From contig SAUG01000050.1 in the NCBI GenBank assembly GCA_011316305.1, forward strand, positions 554,510-618,509: a DNA stretch of 64,000 nucleotides, given 5' to 3'. Positions 36,248 to 47,688 of the stretch are shown here, one piece after another (positions within the stretch are counted from its first letter, which is position 1; every line of letters begins with the position of its first letter). Under the pieces are notes generated by a model. It made no database searches. It saw only the letters and a program-made list of their open reading frames with translations, and was not told the origin of the DNA. Made by a program: the position numbers and the translations under genes. The stretch is from Rusavskia elegans (Eukaryota > Ascomycota > Lecanoromycetes > Teloschistales > Teloschistaceae).

Positions 36248-37089
36248 CTAATTGAGTTCGAAGGGTAGTTGGTCTTGGAAGTCATCCCATGTGTCGTGCG
36301 GCCAGTCGTGGTCTGGGATACCCTCTTCTACATCTACCACATGAGCGAGAAGATGCTCACCAAGCGATCTCAGGGCTGATAGGCAATCCGACACAACCGG
36401 TTCGCCAAACCAGTCGCTACACACTGGTCGATCGAAACCTTTCTGTCTGGACTGATCCGCGGTGGTCGCAGGACACTGATTGCTGGGGATAGCAGCACCT
36501 TGGTTGTGATTGGCTGATTGAGCATCGTTGGCTGGTTCAGCGTCTTGCTCTGCAAAAGCTGGCCTTGCATCCGGTACTGGCTGTGGTTGATGCGGCGCGA
36601 TGTCAGGACAGGAACAATCATTGTAGCACCATGATAACACTGTCCTTGCCCAGAAGATAGGTGGTTGCTGATTCGGAGCTGCCGCTCTGGCATATACCGA
36701 CATGGGCTGGATGATGCCCATGCGTCCATCTTCATGGCAAAACATACCCAGGCCCGCCGGCCACGAGGTACACAAGTTCGTTAATGTTCTGAAATGTGGA
36801 CGGAATAGTTCAAGGAAGTGTGGAGCCAAAGGCGGCATCCCGGGAACTGTACGCCAGCTAGAAAGATGTTGTCGGTCACAACCAGTCCTCTGTCTTCAAT
36901 ATGATAAGCATGGTTTGCAGACGGCCATCTTGCTAATACCGGTGTGTTGATCGGAGCTGCATTCTCTGCAACTTCGAGAGAAATCCAGACGTTCTTTTGT
37001 ATTATACAGCACCAGGTGCTTGCTCCGAAGAGGCCTTGCTGCAGAATGTCGCTACCTGCCCGCTTGTAAGACAGCGTTTTCTGCTCCAC
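36248..37089 (-). pseudogene. Apparently frameshifted gene of unknown function
   Basis: Two long minus-strand frames look like consecutive parts of one protein but are out of phase. The upstream part (about 37089-36781) ends VQFPGCRLWLHTSLNYSV and then a stop. The downstream part (from about 36800) continues LCTSWPAGLGMFCHEDGRMG...WCYNDCSC and ends at 36248 in an acidic, Trp-containing tail. The switch lies near 36785-36800, and no GT-AG pair there restores the frame. Conserved-looking Cys and Trp suggest a once secreted or Cys-stabilised protein. No upstream ATG or 5' exon could be assigned. Alternatives are a single-base sequencing error or two unrelated frames. Confidence 0.35.
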
Positions 37090-37792
37090 GACCGCAAGTT
37101 GGCCTAACGGACGCCAATACGACGAATCTCTCGGAAGCGGATCGCTTATGCGCCTCGAAGACGGCCCTCATAGCGTTGAATGTTGCTATTGTTGTACTGG
37201 TCACTTGCGCTCGCGGCATGAGGACGCCTTTCATGTGTGGCGGGAAATTTATGAACCATACTCGCGAACTTGGTAGATTGAGCAGTAGATATTCCTTCAC
37301 TTATTCGAGGAGCAGGGACTGGTCGATTTCCCCCTCGGCAAGGGAAATACTTTACTCAGAAGTTGCCTGATCATTAACAGCGTACATAGTGATACAGGTC
37401 GGACATGTCAGCGTCTTGCTTCTAACCAAAGAGGCTTCCGGTACAGGCTGTTCCTCGAAAACAATAGCGAGAGCTGAGATAATATGGATAGTCTTCGAAC
37501 ATGGAGATCTAATCCAAAGAATTCATCAAGTTCCGATCCACAACCATCCCCAGAGAAACAATGTCAGTGCCATGTACAGACATTCATTACTCTTTCGAGC
37601 AGAAAAAGAGACCGAGGAGCAGGGAATGCGACATCTCAGTGACCACCTCACTCGGAGTTTCTCCAGTGACACGTTTTACTTGCTCTTACGTACTTGACCA
37701 CTTTTCTTTGGCGTCGAGGTCTTTGCCTTCTTTTGCGTAGGCGGTTCGAAATCACTTCCCATTTCACTGGACTCCTGTTCTCCCTCTTCTTC
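37090..37792. other. Intergenic region, possibly 5' part of the broken gene
   Basis: Contains minus-strand open sequence (37300-37052) that might hold 5' exons of the frameshifted gene, without a convincing start codon. The rest is presumed 3' flank of the DNA glycosylase gene. Confidence 0.35.
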
Positions 37793-39289
37793 CTAATCCA
37801 ACTCCTTGTGGTCTTCTTCCATCTTAGATCTGGTAGAGGTCCTTCTCGGCCTTGTTCGCTTCGCCTTTGTTTTTGCATGTGTCTCAACGTTGCTGTCCTC
37901 CTCTCCATTGCTATCTGTGACCTGGTCTTCATCCTCATTATTCTCATTGCTCTCATCGCCTTTCCTTGCTTTCTTGTTCTTTTTCGCTTTGTCGGGGCTG
38001 CTTCCTCCCTTCCGTACGCCTGTCCTCTTGACTAAATGATCAATCACACACCCCTTCCCCCATCCCTCACTACTTTCCCCCGTAATCGCCCGACATCTTC
38101 CACACTTTTTTCCATGTTGAATCAGCAGCTGATGTAATGGATATTTGAGCTCATCCGGCACCATGACCTCGCAATGCATGAAGGTGGTGTCTCGGTTGGC
38201 CTTCTTGGGTACCCACCCCAACCACTGACATAGACGGAAAACGTGTGTATCAACGGCAAATGAAGGGCGTCTGAGGCAGAACATTGTCACGCAGGAAGCG
38301 GTCTTGACGCCGATGCCGGGATATTTCAGCATATGGTTGAAGGATTCTTGACTGGGCATAGAATGCAAGTAGTCAAGAGACAATACATCCTCATCTGCAC
38401 CTTGAATCTCAATTTTTTTGGCCTCCTCGCTCTCATTATGCGCACCCCTTGGGACTATAGCCGAGGCTTTCTCTGCATCTGCTTCCTGACTGGCTTTGAC
38501 CAAGGCGTCGCGACGAGCTTGGTTCTCTTCGTGAACCATATCCAAGATCAGCTTGATTTTCTTACTCTTGACATCTGCGAGGCCACCGCTTTTGATAGCG
38601 TTGAAGACACGGCTGACATCCGAACGGCGCACGGCATCCCAGTCAACACTACCTTTGCCAATCCCTGTTTTCTTCCGCCCATATTCTTCGATGAGGCCTT
38701 GAAACGCACGGCTGGAATTCCTCCCCGAAGTAGCAGCGCTGAGCAAAGTACGGATAAGGGCATCAAGGACTGAAGGGACTTCGCCGCAACCAGCGACTGT
38801 AGACGAGGGTTCTGGTATCTTCTCAGGGGCTTTGACGGTGCCATGTATGGTCGAGAGTAGATCGTTGACTTGTTGACATTCTTCGGGTGTAGGATGAGGC
38901 CAATCCGGGAAAGGACTCATTCCGGGGGTCAGTCCGTAGGGATTTGCCTTCTTCTTTCGCGACTCCTTTGCAGGGGTTTCTCCCGCAACATTACTGGTCC
39001 CAGCTGGCTTCGTGGTTGGCGTTATCGCTTTCTCGTCCTTGACGCTCGGAATCTCATCATTTTCTTTCCCAGCAAACCCAGGTTTAGAGATCTCTGGAGC
39101 CTCCATTCCGTTCTCACCAGCTTTCCATGGTTTTCCTAAACCGTGGGGAAGCTCATCCGCATCTTCTTCAATCTTTGGGGCTGCATCTCGCTTGCGCTTC
39201 GTTCTCGTTGTTGCGGGCGTATTAGGGTTATCCTTCGGCTCTGTCTTCGTAGAGCGTTTTGCAGTCGTCGGCATTCCGGCAGATTTCAT
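37793..39289 (-). CDS. HhH-GPD superfamily DNA glycosylase
   Basis: Nuclear base-excision-repair glycosylase of the endonuclease III/HhH-GPD superfamily. It is a single exon of 498 aa from the ATG at 39289. The N-terminal 140 residues are basic, Pro/Lys-rich and disordered. The fold begins around FPDWPHPTPEECQQVNDLL. A charged insertion interrupts it (about residues 245-290) before the helix-hairpin-helix motif YPGIGVKTAS (about 320). The catalytic Asp lies in SFAVDTHVFRLCQWLGW (about 343). The usual C-x6-C-x2-C-x5-C iron-sulphur ligands are not seen; only CGRC and one later Cys remain. The C-terminus is a Lys/Glu-rich tail. The open frame extends 23 codons upstream without ATG, while an ATG at 39408 lies in another frame, so the true 5' end is unsettled. 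Target lesion unknown. Confidence 0.82.
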   Translation of the reverse strand: MKSAGMPTTAKRSTKTEPKDNPNTPATTRTKRKRDAAPKIEEDADELPHGLGKPWKAGENGMEAPEISKPGFAGKENDEIPSVKDEKAITPTTKPAGTSNVAGETPAKESRKKKANPYGLTPGMSPFPDWPHPTPEECQQVNDLLSTIHGTVKAPEKIPEPSSTVAGCGEVPSVLDALIRTLLSAATSGRNSSRAFQGLIEEYGRKKTGIGKGSVDWDAVRRSDVSRVFNAIKSGGLADVKSKKIKLILDMVHEENQARRDALVKASQEADAEKASAIVPRGAHNESEEAKKIEIQGADEDVLSLDYLHSMPSQESFNHMLKYPGIGVKTASCVTMFCLRRPSFAVDTHVFRLCQWLGWVPKKANRDTTFMHCEVMVPDELKYPLHQLLIQHGKKCGRCRAITGESSEGWGKGCVIDHLVKRTGVRKGGSSPDKAKKNKKARKGDESNENNEDEDQVTDSNGEEDSNVETHAKTKAKRTRPRRTSTRSKMEEDHKELD

Positions 39290-40820
39290 CTTGGGTTCCG
39301 TCTCTTTCTCAGTCACAGGCTTCTTGTTCGGCTGGGAACGCTTTTTCGCCGGAGGCAATGAAAGCAGCTTTCTTTGGCGGCGCTACCACGTGTCGACCGG
39401 GACGCCATGGCTGGACAAGTTGTCAGGCGAGGAGGTTGAAGGAGTTGAAAGGCAGAGCTTCGGGAAAGACGTGCGGACTGTGGAGTAGGGAAGGGTAATC
39501 GAGCGAAAATGTGAATGACGAGAGAGGTTCTCCGTAGTTGATGAAACGAGGCAATGGTGGGCAATCGCGACGAACAATAGGGTTCTCCCTTTTCTACCAG
39601 GGATGGAGACGACTGAGATTGGGACCCTCGGACCGTTCGATGACGTCGTGATACAAGCGAGCTGCAGGTACCCGCTGCGGCTAATAGAAAGGGACGAATC
39701 GGGGCAACCACGAGCCGAAGTTCGATATATTCTGAACTTTTGGTGCCATCCTCCGGAGACAATCACCCATCGGCTTTGGTGCAATTCATGCTCAGCTACC
39801 ACACTATGTCGACAGTGATTCGCGCCATGTCAGATAGCCCAGGAGCTGATGCTTTCCCGTCCGTGCGCCGATACGACTTCATTGCCTTGCTCTTACGGCA
39901 ATCCGGCAATCAATCAGGAGGGCTTTCATCCACGGTCTCTTCGTGTATGCTGAAAATTGCCATGGTTCTCCACATCCTTTAGGATGATCTCCTATACAGA
40001 CACGATACAACATGTCTTGGAGTCGATTTTGAGCTATGTGGCGTACTTGCAAGGTTCTCTCCATCGCAGAATACCGCAATGAGAAAGCGTGCTTGTCCTT
40101 GCTTAGGCCCCTTCGTGTCTAGCAGGGCTCGTCCCCTTTCTTCGAAGCCTGATTCAGCGCAGTCTGCTTCTTGAACCTCAAGTCACCTAGAACGATGTTT
40201 GCCTCGCTTTCTCGTGGGAAGCTCTGCCTGACTCCTCGCCAAGAAACCAAGGACGACTCAGTCGGGTTACCTTTCACATGTACTACAAGATACAGCATAA
40301 GTACTTCGTGTATCTCATATGGCCTGATACTCAAGTCCTCCGGCCAACAAGATACGTCTAGTCTGTTTCCGAAGAACTTTTTTCGTGTCTATACTCAGAT
40401 TAGTCGAAAAGTCCAGTATGTCTCTTCACTATCTTGCTAAGATTACGCTTGATACGATGGTACAAGTGCTGAGGAAGCGAGTGTTGAGGTAGGGAATGTT
40501 TCATCAAATGACAACACAGCTAATCTCGCTACAATCTATTGCTATCTTCCAGCTTTTAACCCGCTCGATGACCATCGCTACTTGATCGTATAGCGATTTG
40601 GGCACACGAGCAAGCTGTCATACTGTCGAGGTGCATCGGCATGATTGATTGAATTCCATTTACTTGACTTGAGTATCTCAGGAACAAAACCACATCAACC
40701 GTTGAGAATGCGGAAGTTGGCGACTTTGGACGAGGACGTTCCGACAGAATCCCTCAAGCGTGGTGAGCTTCAATTCCACATCCCTTTAGCGAGATTCAAA
40801 AGCATTGCTTCGGTAATATC
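39290..40820. other. Divergent region between DNA glycosylase and RID genes
   Basis: About 1.5 kb of presumed bidirectional regulatory sequence. An alternative ATG for the glycosylase (39408, MASRSTRGSAAK) lies here in a different frame. No other gene is supported. Confidence 0.45.
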
Positions 40821-43709
40821 ATGAACCACTTCTTGACTTACTTGACAGATAAACTCCCCATCTTTCGGAAGCTTCAAGCCAACACCGGTTCTCAGAGAGT
40901 CATCCCATCGGTCTTCCCTAGCATTCCAACATGGACATGGCCCCGGCCCACGGAAACAAAATCATCGGCAAGCACATTTGCGCCGCTCAAGCATCGAGCC
41001 TTGCATACTGGTATCAACCATGGCATCATATCTCTCATAGAAGATCAAGGTACGCTCGACCCATCCCAGTTATCTCCCATTCACTATCAATTAGATCTGA
41101 AGATGAACACCTCACATTGTCGGGTTGTCGCGAATCTCTTCTGCCAAATCACTCAATAGTCGCTTGTAATCGTTACCACGATATGCTGAGCAGAAATTGA
41201 GTCTAACACCACGCACAGAAGTCTTTCAACCAGTGCATTCAGATAGAAGGTTTCCCACTTCTTCAATAAGAGACTTTACTATCGCAAGCGTACCAAAGCA
41301 GCCGATCACATTAGACTCTACCTATTCCGTGCCTCAACGAAGCTTACAAACTGGATCTCGAGCGAGCTCACAGGTGCCCAGCTTGACAGAGGATTGGTCA
41401 GAAACCCAGAGAAATAATGAAAAAGCCCAACAATCACACAAGCTTCAAAGGTGCTCGCCAAATTCATTTACGTCTACAGGAGCGGATCGGCGAGATATTA
41501 AGAACCAGCTATGCTCTACTACAGTCCTTCCTCATGATGTGATACTCACTCATTACAGCATGCCGTCGTCAACACCGTCCGCGATACGACCAGTCGACCT
41601 GACTGAAGAGACAGAGGTCGATGAGATGGATGATGCCATGGATGACGCTGCATTCAATGAATGGCTGATATCCCAAAACCATGAACATTCTCGGGTTAGC
41701 AGATATGCAGCATACCAGTCGGCATCCATCAGCCGCATATCCAAGCCCCCTGCCCGGAATCTACCTATCATGCATCCCTTTCGCACGCTTGCCTCATACA
41801 AGCACAATGATACTCTGCTCCGCCCTGGCGTCTGTGTTGAGCTCCAGGACAAGACGTTCGTGAGGGAGGATGGTGCGGCGGAAGACGAGAATGAGCCACA
41901 TAACAACTTCATCAGGATCGTTGATATCATTCAAGATACCAGAAGTCAGGCAGTAACCCTTCGCGGAGGGATATTTCAACGTACAAGCTATCTGAATGGA
42001 GTTCTTAAGAAAGATCGAAATGAAGTATGTTGGATAATGCATGTCGACGAAGACGATACTCGAGATATCAAGATTCAGGCAATGGAAACGGTTCCAGTTG
42101 AAGATATCATCAGACGGAGGAGACTTATACTTACCAACCAGCCATTTCCAAAGTTGAGCTTTAGAGAAGACGAGTCTTGTCTACTGGAATCGAAGGAGGT
42201 CATCCGCAACGAACGGCTTCTTGTGTGTCGATTCAAGTATATCTGCTTCTACATCTCCGCCGATCGTAGGGACGCTAACGCCTGGAGTGAGCGCGTGCTG
42301 CAATCCCTGCGAGCCATAGATTGTGATAAGCTGTCTGCAGCCGATGACAAGGAGCTCCGGAAATGCTGGCGGTGGGAGACGGTACCTGGTGGTGCGCATT
42401 TACGATCCCAACCCACTACATTCATGAACGCCATCGACCTTACGGATGGAGCGATCGGACCAACGCCCGGGGTAACGATGCCACTATCAAAGAGAGCTCG
42501 ATCACACGGGGGTCAACCCCAAGTCACCGCTGAGGGCCTCCAAGGTTTAGCGAATCGATCCTCCGGTACAAATGATATTCCGCAGCCCCGAGCCAAGCGT
42601 CAACAAATCAGCTATTCAAGTTTTGCATACGAGCGACCACCGCCAACAGTATCGCTGCTAGACGAGATGAGACGAGAATGTTCAGTGCGTGAGACTAAGC
42701 AACGGACAAAGAAGCATTCTTCGACCGCTAAACCTAGCACAACCCGCCAATACACCTTCAACGATTACTTCTGCGGAGCAGGGGGGATGTCAAGAGCCGC
42801 CTACCAAAATCAACTATATATCCAAGACGCCTTCGATTTCGACAAGAATGCCTGCCACTCCTATCAGATGAACTTCCCCCAAGCCCAAATCCACTGCCTC
42901 TGGGCTCACGAGTTCGTCAACCTCCCTTATGATCCCAAAGTCGATATCGTACACCTCTCCCCTCCATGTCAGTTCTTTTCCGACGCGCATACTAAGGTCG
43001 GCAAGGACGACGAGATGAACACGGCTTCTTGGACCGCGCTCGGCGAGTTGCTTACGAAGTCAAAACCACGAGTCGTCACGCTGGAACAGACATGTGGCAT
43101 CGTGCTTCGAGCTCGTCATCAAGGTTACTTGAACGCTCTGATTCAAGTATTTACCAGCCATGGATTCAGTGTTCGCTGGCGCCTTCTTCATTGCGCGGAC
43201 TACGGACTTCCCCAGATGCGATTGCGCACATTCATGATTGCTTCTTGGTATGTGTTCATGACCGTCCTGCTGGATTAATTCCTGACATGATCCCTTTTAG
43301 TCCCGGTGAACCCCTTCCACCCTTTCCTCCCCCCACGCACTCGTCCTCCCCTGAAATAACCGGTCTCCTCCCCTGGACAACGATCTCCACCGCTCTCGGA
43401 ACAATCCCCCCAGACGCCTCCCAACACGACCCTCACCTCTCCACCTCACGCGCCGTACCACCCAAGTCCGGCAATCAGCTGGCAAGGACAATCACCTGTG
43501 GTGGCGGAGGCCAGGTGCATCCGAGCGGAACAAGAGATTACACCATCCGGGAATTTGCGACATTGCAGGGGTTCGGCGCGGAACATGTGTTTGGGAGAAA
43601 AGGGGCGAAGAAACAGATTGGAAATGCAGTACCGCCGATTGTAGGGGCAAAGGTGCTGAGGAGTGTGGTGGACGCGATGGAGAAGGAGGATGGTATCAAC
43701 AGGGGATGA
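40821..43709 (+). CDS. rid: RID/Masc1-type DNA (cytosine-5) methyltransferase
   Basis: Putative DNA methyltransferase of the fungal RID/Masc1 class, required for repeat-induced point mutation or methylation-induced premeiotically in other species. Exons are 40821-41049, 41219-43247 and 43301-43709, giving 888 aa. Residues 150-480 include an acidic segment and a BAH-like region. The catalytic domain begins around residue 590: motif I FCGAGGMS, motif IV SPPCQFFS (about 658), motif VI as LEQTCG rather than the ENV form of other C5 methyltransferases, motif VIII QMRLRTF and motif X GNAVPP. The EQT variant is diagnostic for RID. No frame break or missing catalytic residue is seen. Exon 1 joins by a 169-bp phase-1 intron and is the least certain part; the next in-frame ATG is at 41560. 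Confidence 0.88.
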
Positions 43710-44122
43710 ACAAGAGCAGGAAACTCATGAAGCTCAGAAGCTGCACACAAGGCGGCGGTAAGCAGCTGTGTTGCAATAATACAATCAAGACGAGTGATTA
43801 TGCAGCACAACTACCTTAGGTATCAAGCGCGTGACCCGGACTGGCGGCAGGTGATATCGATAGGACGATAACACATGACGCGTGATGACATCATGCCTCT
43901 ATCTGCATTCCAACGTCCTCGATGACTCCAAACTTCAATTAATAGCAAAGCTCATTGAGTCGGTCTTTATTTGCGACCTTGATTCAACATCAGGTCGCTC
44001 AGAACTCCACTGCTACTTACCCTCTGCAGGCATTCTGGTCATCGTCCTCCAGGCTTCTCCTTGCCGGTGCATAACATCCTTGTTGAAAGAGGACTGTCAT
44101 ACGAAGAACGCCTACCTTTGCA
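43710..44122. other. Intergenic region between RID and SDR genes
   Basis: Head-to-tail spacing with no gene or repeat seen; presumed RID 3' UTR and SDR promoter. Confidence 0.5.
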
Positions 44123-45572
44123 ATGGCCAGCACGACCGGAAGTGGTCGTCTAGCTGGGAAGAATGCCATTATCACCGGTGCAGCTGGGTAGGTCCTTGGA
44201 GTCTCATTGCCGATTCATCTGCTATGTCTCCCATTTTCAGCTTCAACATTGATGTCATCTTGAGACTCTTCTCATAATCTATCACGCATATTGCCCCAAT
44301 AGAGCCCAAAAAACGGCATTCCCCACCTCTACAAATGTCACAATGCAATACCCCAGCTGCTCCTGTAGAAACTATAAATTCAATCCATTCATTCAAACTC
44401 GTCTTCCCATCTTTCCCATTCTCTAATTACCTCCTCCCTCACCAGTGGCATCGGCCTCGAAACCACTATCCTCTTCCTCCGCGAAGGCGCCTCAGTCCTC
44501 ATGCTCGATATTTCCACTACCGCCCTCTCTTCCGCTCTCGAAAAGATCCACTCCATCCTCCCTTTCATCCGCTCTACCCAAACCCTAGAAACCCATCCCT
44601 GCGACGTCTCCCGCGAATCCGATATCGCCGCCGCCGTCTCCCTCCTCGACGCCTGGGGCGGCGTCGACATAATGTTCAACAACGCCGGAATAATGCACGC
44701 TCAAGACAGCGACGCACTGGAGACGGAAGAGAAGATCTGGGATCTGACGATGGGGATAAACGTGAAGGGGGTGTGGTGGGGGTGTAAGTATGCGGTGATG
44801 AGTATGCGGAAGTTTGGGAAAAGCAGGGGGAGTGTGATTAATACGGCGAGTGTGGTTGCCTTGGTGGGGAGTGCGACGCCGCAGTTGGCTTATACCGCTA
44901 GGTACTCTTTCTTTCTTGTGCTTGTTTGTTGATGTAATCGATTGAGTTGGCTGACGAACCAACGAAACAGCAAAGGCGCAGTCCTAGCCCTCACCCGCGA
45001 ACTCGCCATCGTCCATGCCCGCGAAAACTTCCGCTTCAACGCTCTCTGTCCTGCTCCTCTTAAGTATTTCCCCCTTCTACTTCATACCTTCCCTCCCCTC
45101 CACGTCTGACCCCTTCCCCTCTTACTTCCCACCTCTCACCCTATCTCTACTTCATCATCCCCTCGCCCCCCAAAACTAACAAAACCACAGCACGCCCCTC
45201 CTCCAAACCTGGCTAGGCAACGACAGCACCAAACGCCTCCGACGCGAAATCCATTTTCCCACAGGCCGGTTCGGCGAAGCGATCGAGCAAGCGCACGCCG
45301 TGCTCTGGCTCGCGAGCGACGAGAGCAGTTTTGTCAACGGGACGGATTTCGTGGTGGATGGGGGCATGACGAAGGTGGGTGTTCTCTTATACATGTATTT
45401 GCGACAATGCCATCTCTGTATTGGTGGCGGATGGCATTGACCTCCACTTTTCCAACGATCGGGATTGGATACCTTGTGTGAAGAAGCTATCGAAGCTGAT
45501 ATCTTGATGACAAAGGCATATGTAACGCCCGAGGGACCCGCGACGGAAGCGCCACCGAATTTCGCACGATAA
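44123..45572 (+). CDS. Classical short-chain dehydrogenase/reductase
   Basis: NAD(P)-dependent oxidoreductase of the classical SDR family. Exons are 44123-44187, 44446-44901, 44971-45063, 45191-45374 and 45516-45572, giving 284 aa. The Rossmann motif TGAAGGIG (about residues 18-25) spans the first intron, which is long (258 bp). NNAG is in VDIMFNNAGIMHA. The catalytic Ser lies in VINTASVVALVG, and YTASK (Tyr and Lys) spans intron 2. The substrate-binding loop and C-terminus (DFVVDGGMTKAYVTPEGP) are typical of mould SDRs annotated as 3-oxoacyl-ACP reductase-like or secondary-metabolite dehydrogenases. The two-step codon skew, C-rich then G-rich, repeats within its exons. Substrate unknown. Confidence 0.9.
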
Positions 45573-45826
45573 TGGTTATCATCGATTCATCTTATTCACT
45601 AATGGAGATGGGAGTTGAAGTAGCTTCATTAAGCCGGCGGATGTGTTTCTAATATCAGGCGGTACTTTGTTGTTCTTAGAACTTTTACCACAATCACCAA
45701 GGCCCTGGAGTCGAGCAATATTCTCTCCTCAGCTGTCCCTTAGACGAGACACTGTTCCATAACCTCATCAAATATCACTATCCACTCTCTCCACATCCCC
45801 ATCAAACCCCCAATCTCACATCTAAA

Positions 45827-47688
45827 TCATCCCATCTCCCTCTCCCCACTCTCATCCCCTACCCGCCCCGGACAAGCCCTCAAACACTGCACCAAGTCCG
45901 CGGCCTTCGCCCTCGCAAACCCCTGCCCCTTATCGTCAATCCCAATCGCCAAAATAACTTCATCATCCAAATACCCCACATTCTTATCCCCCACCTCCTC
46001 GTTGTTGCCTCGTCCCCAAGCGTAAGCAATACTGACCGTGTAAGTAAAGTAAGCCCAATATCCTTTCCCGCCGTACGGTTCCATTGACAATGAATTTGTG
46101 GAATTGATATTACGAGTGCTGTTACCCAGATGATCGACAACATGGTGCTGATTCTTGAAATTTTCCACCGTTTCCACATTCACGGGATCGTCGCTCCAAT
46201 TTTCTGATTCCGTCCATCCGCTTGCCGTCTCGTTGGCCATGAGGATGGGATGTTTTGAGATACCCAGTAAGCTGAAAGGCGGTGTAGCGCTCCAAACCAC
46301 GAAATATCGTTCGTACCTCAGTGGAAGATCGAGGTAATTTGGGAATTTCCGATGGATGATGGCGAAGAACACCGTATTTTCGTTGGTGGTTTTACATTTG
46401 GGATCGGTGCGGTTGCATAGGATGAGACGGAGGGAATTGGTTGCTTGATGCCATGTCCCTCCCTTCTTCACGGGATCCGTCTCCTTGGAGTTATCTTCAA
46501 TGAGGCAGGGAAGTTCGAGGGGATCGGTGAGATTGGTGGTGGTGAAACCGTTGCCGAGTAGCTTTGCAAAGGTGCGGCCGCGGATGGAGGTATTCGTAGG
46601 GTGGGAGAGGTCATAGTGGATGTAGGATTCACCGGAGGATGGGAAGAAGGGAAGCCAGTTCTTTTCGATGCTTGAGCGAGTGGATGGCGGGTTGCGGGTG
46701 AGTTCTGTGAGGGTCGGGTAGGATTTGAGGGGACCGAGGGAGGGGTGGCGTGGAGAGGAAGCGAGGAGATTCTGGAGGGAGGGATGAAGAGAGCGAAGAT
46801 CGATCATCCAGAGGCCGAAGCAAGCATAGCGGGATCTATCATTTGCGACTCGTATTAGTGACTTTGGAGGGGTACTAGGCTTGGATGAGAGGATACTGAC
46901 TGTGTGTTGACCATCATCAGAGGCTCACCTTTGCCGCTCCAGAATATTCGAGGATCATGGAATCCAGGTACATCCACAAATGTCAGAAACTTGCCGTGAC
47001 ATTGTTCAGCTGGCGTTGGAGGCACATTAAGACTGATGGGTGCAGAAGCACATCTCAATCCACCAGCTGGACCGAGGAGCTTGAGGTCCTCCTCTGTACA
47101 TGGCTTCTCCCCTGCTTTGGCACCCTCTTCGGGGCCCACGTGGCAGATGTTCGCTTCGCAGATGACGTTCTCTTGGTGATTACCATCAGTCACAATTCTG
47201 CTTACGACGAGGTACTGATTTTCTGCCCAATATGGAAGGGAGATGATGGTAGGATTCCAGAAGACTCTTTTCTCCGGCTTCAGCGGGTCCGGTGGGATCT
47301 GCGTGATGTTGCGGACAATGGTCAAGATTCGAATGTGATTTGTGTAGCGATTTGCTTGAACAGGACATTGCCAGAGGATTTGGAGAGCGGGGAAGTCGAT
47401 AGGTTTCGACAGGGTCTTCGGTGAGCTGGAGTGATTGCTGCCTAGGGAGAGCTGGTAGAGGAATTGGCTTGCTGGCGAGACGTGGTTTTCTGAGGCATTG
47501 GCAGGCAGTGGTATAGATTGAAGATCAGTGACGGCGATGCGGATGCCTTCAGCTGGCGGCGGTGGGGGATGAAGCACAAAGGAGGGCAAGGACGATGGTA
47601 CACCGAAGCTGGATCTGTAGAAGACGATGGCTGTCAGAAAGATGGTTGCTGGTAGAAGCAGACGCCGTAGAGGTGGGAAGTAGATCAT
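45827..47688 (-). CDS. Type II membrane protein of unknown family, glycosyltransferase-like topology
   Basis: Exons in coding order are 47688-46901 and 46835-45827, giving 598 aa; the 65-bp intron has a GTCAGT donor and phase 2. One N-terminal membrane anchor lies at about residues 9-27 (LLLPATIFLTAIVFY), after a short basic cytosolic tail. It leads into a Pro-rich stem and a large luminal region with several NxS/T sites. Motifs such as NPTIISLPYWAENQYLVVSR, GFHDPRIFWSGKGEPL and YLDDEVILAIGIDDKGQGF suggest an enzyme with beta-propeller-like repeats. The topology is that of Golgi glycosyltransferases. A relation to fungal beta-mannosyltransferases is a guess only. The intron falls inside MMVNTQ-SRYACFGLW. 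Confidence 0.7.

Noticed and set aside
36248..37089. Joining the two halves of the broken gene by a 64-bp intron (GTACAG...TTTCAG)
   Set aside because: The splice would lead into a frame with an early stop instead of the downstream half.
39383..39408. ATG at 39408 as the true start of the DNA glycosylase
   Set aside because: It is out of frame with the body and no GT-AG intron of plausible size restores the frame, so 39289 was used and the conflict noted.
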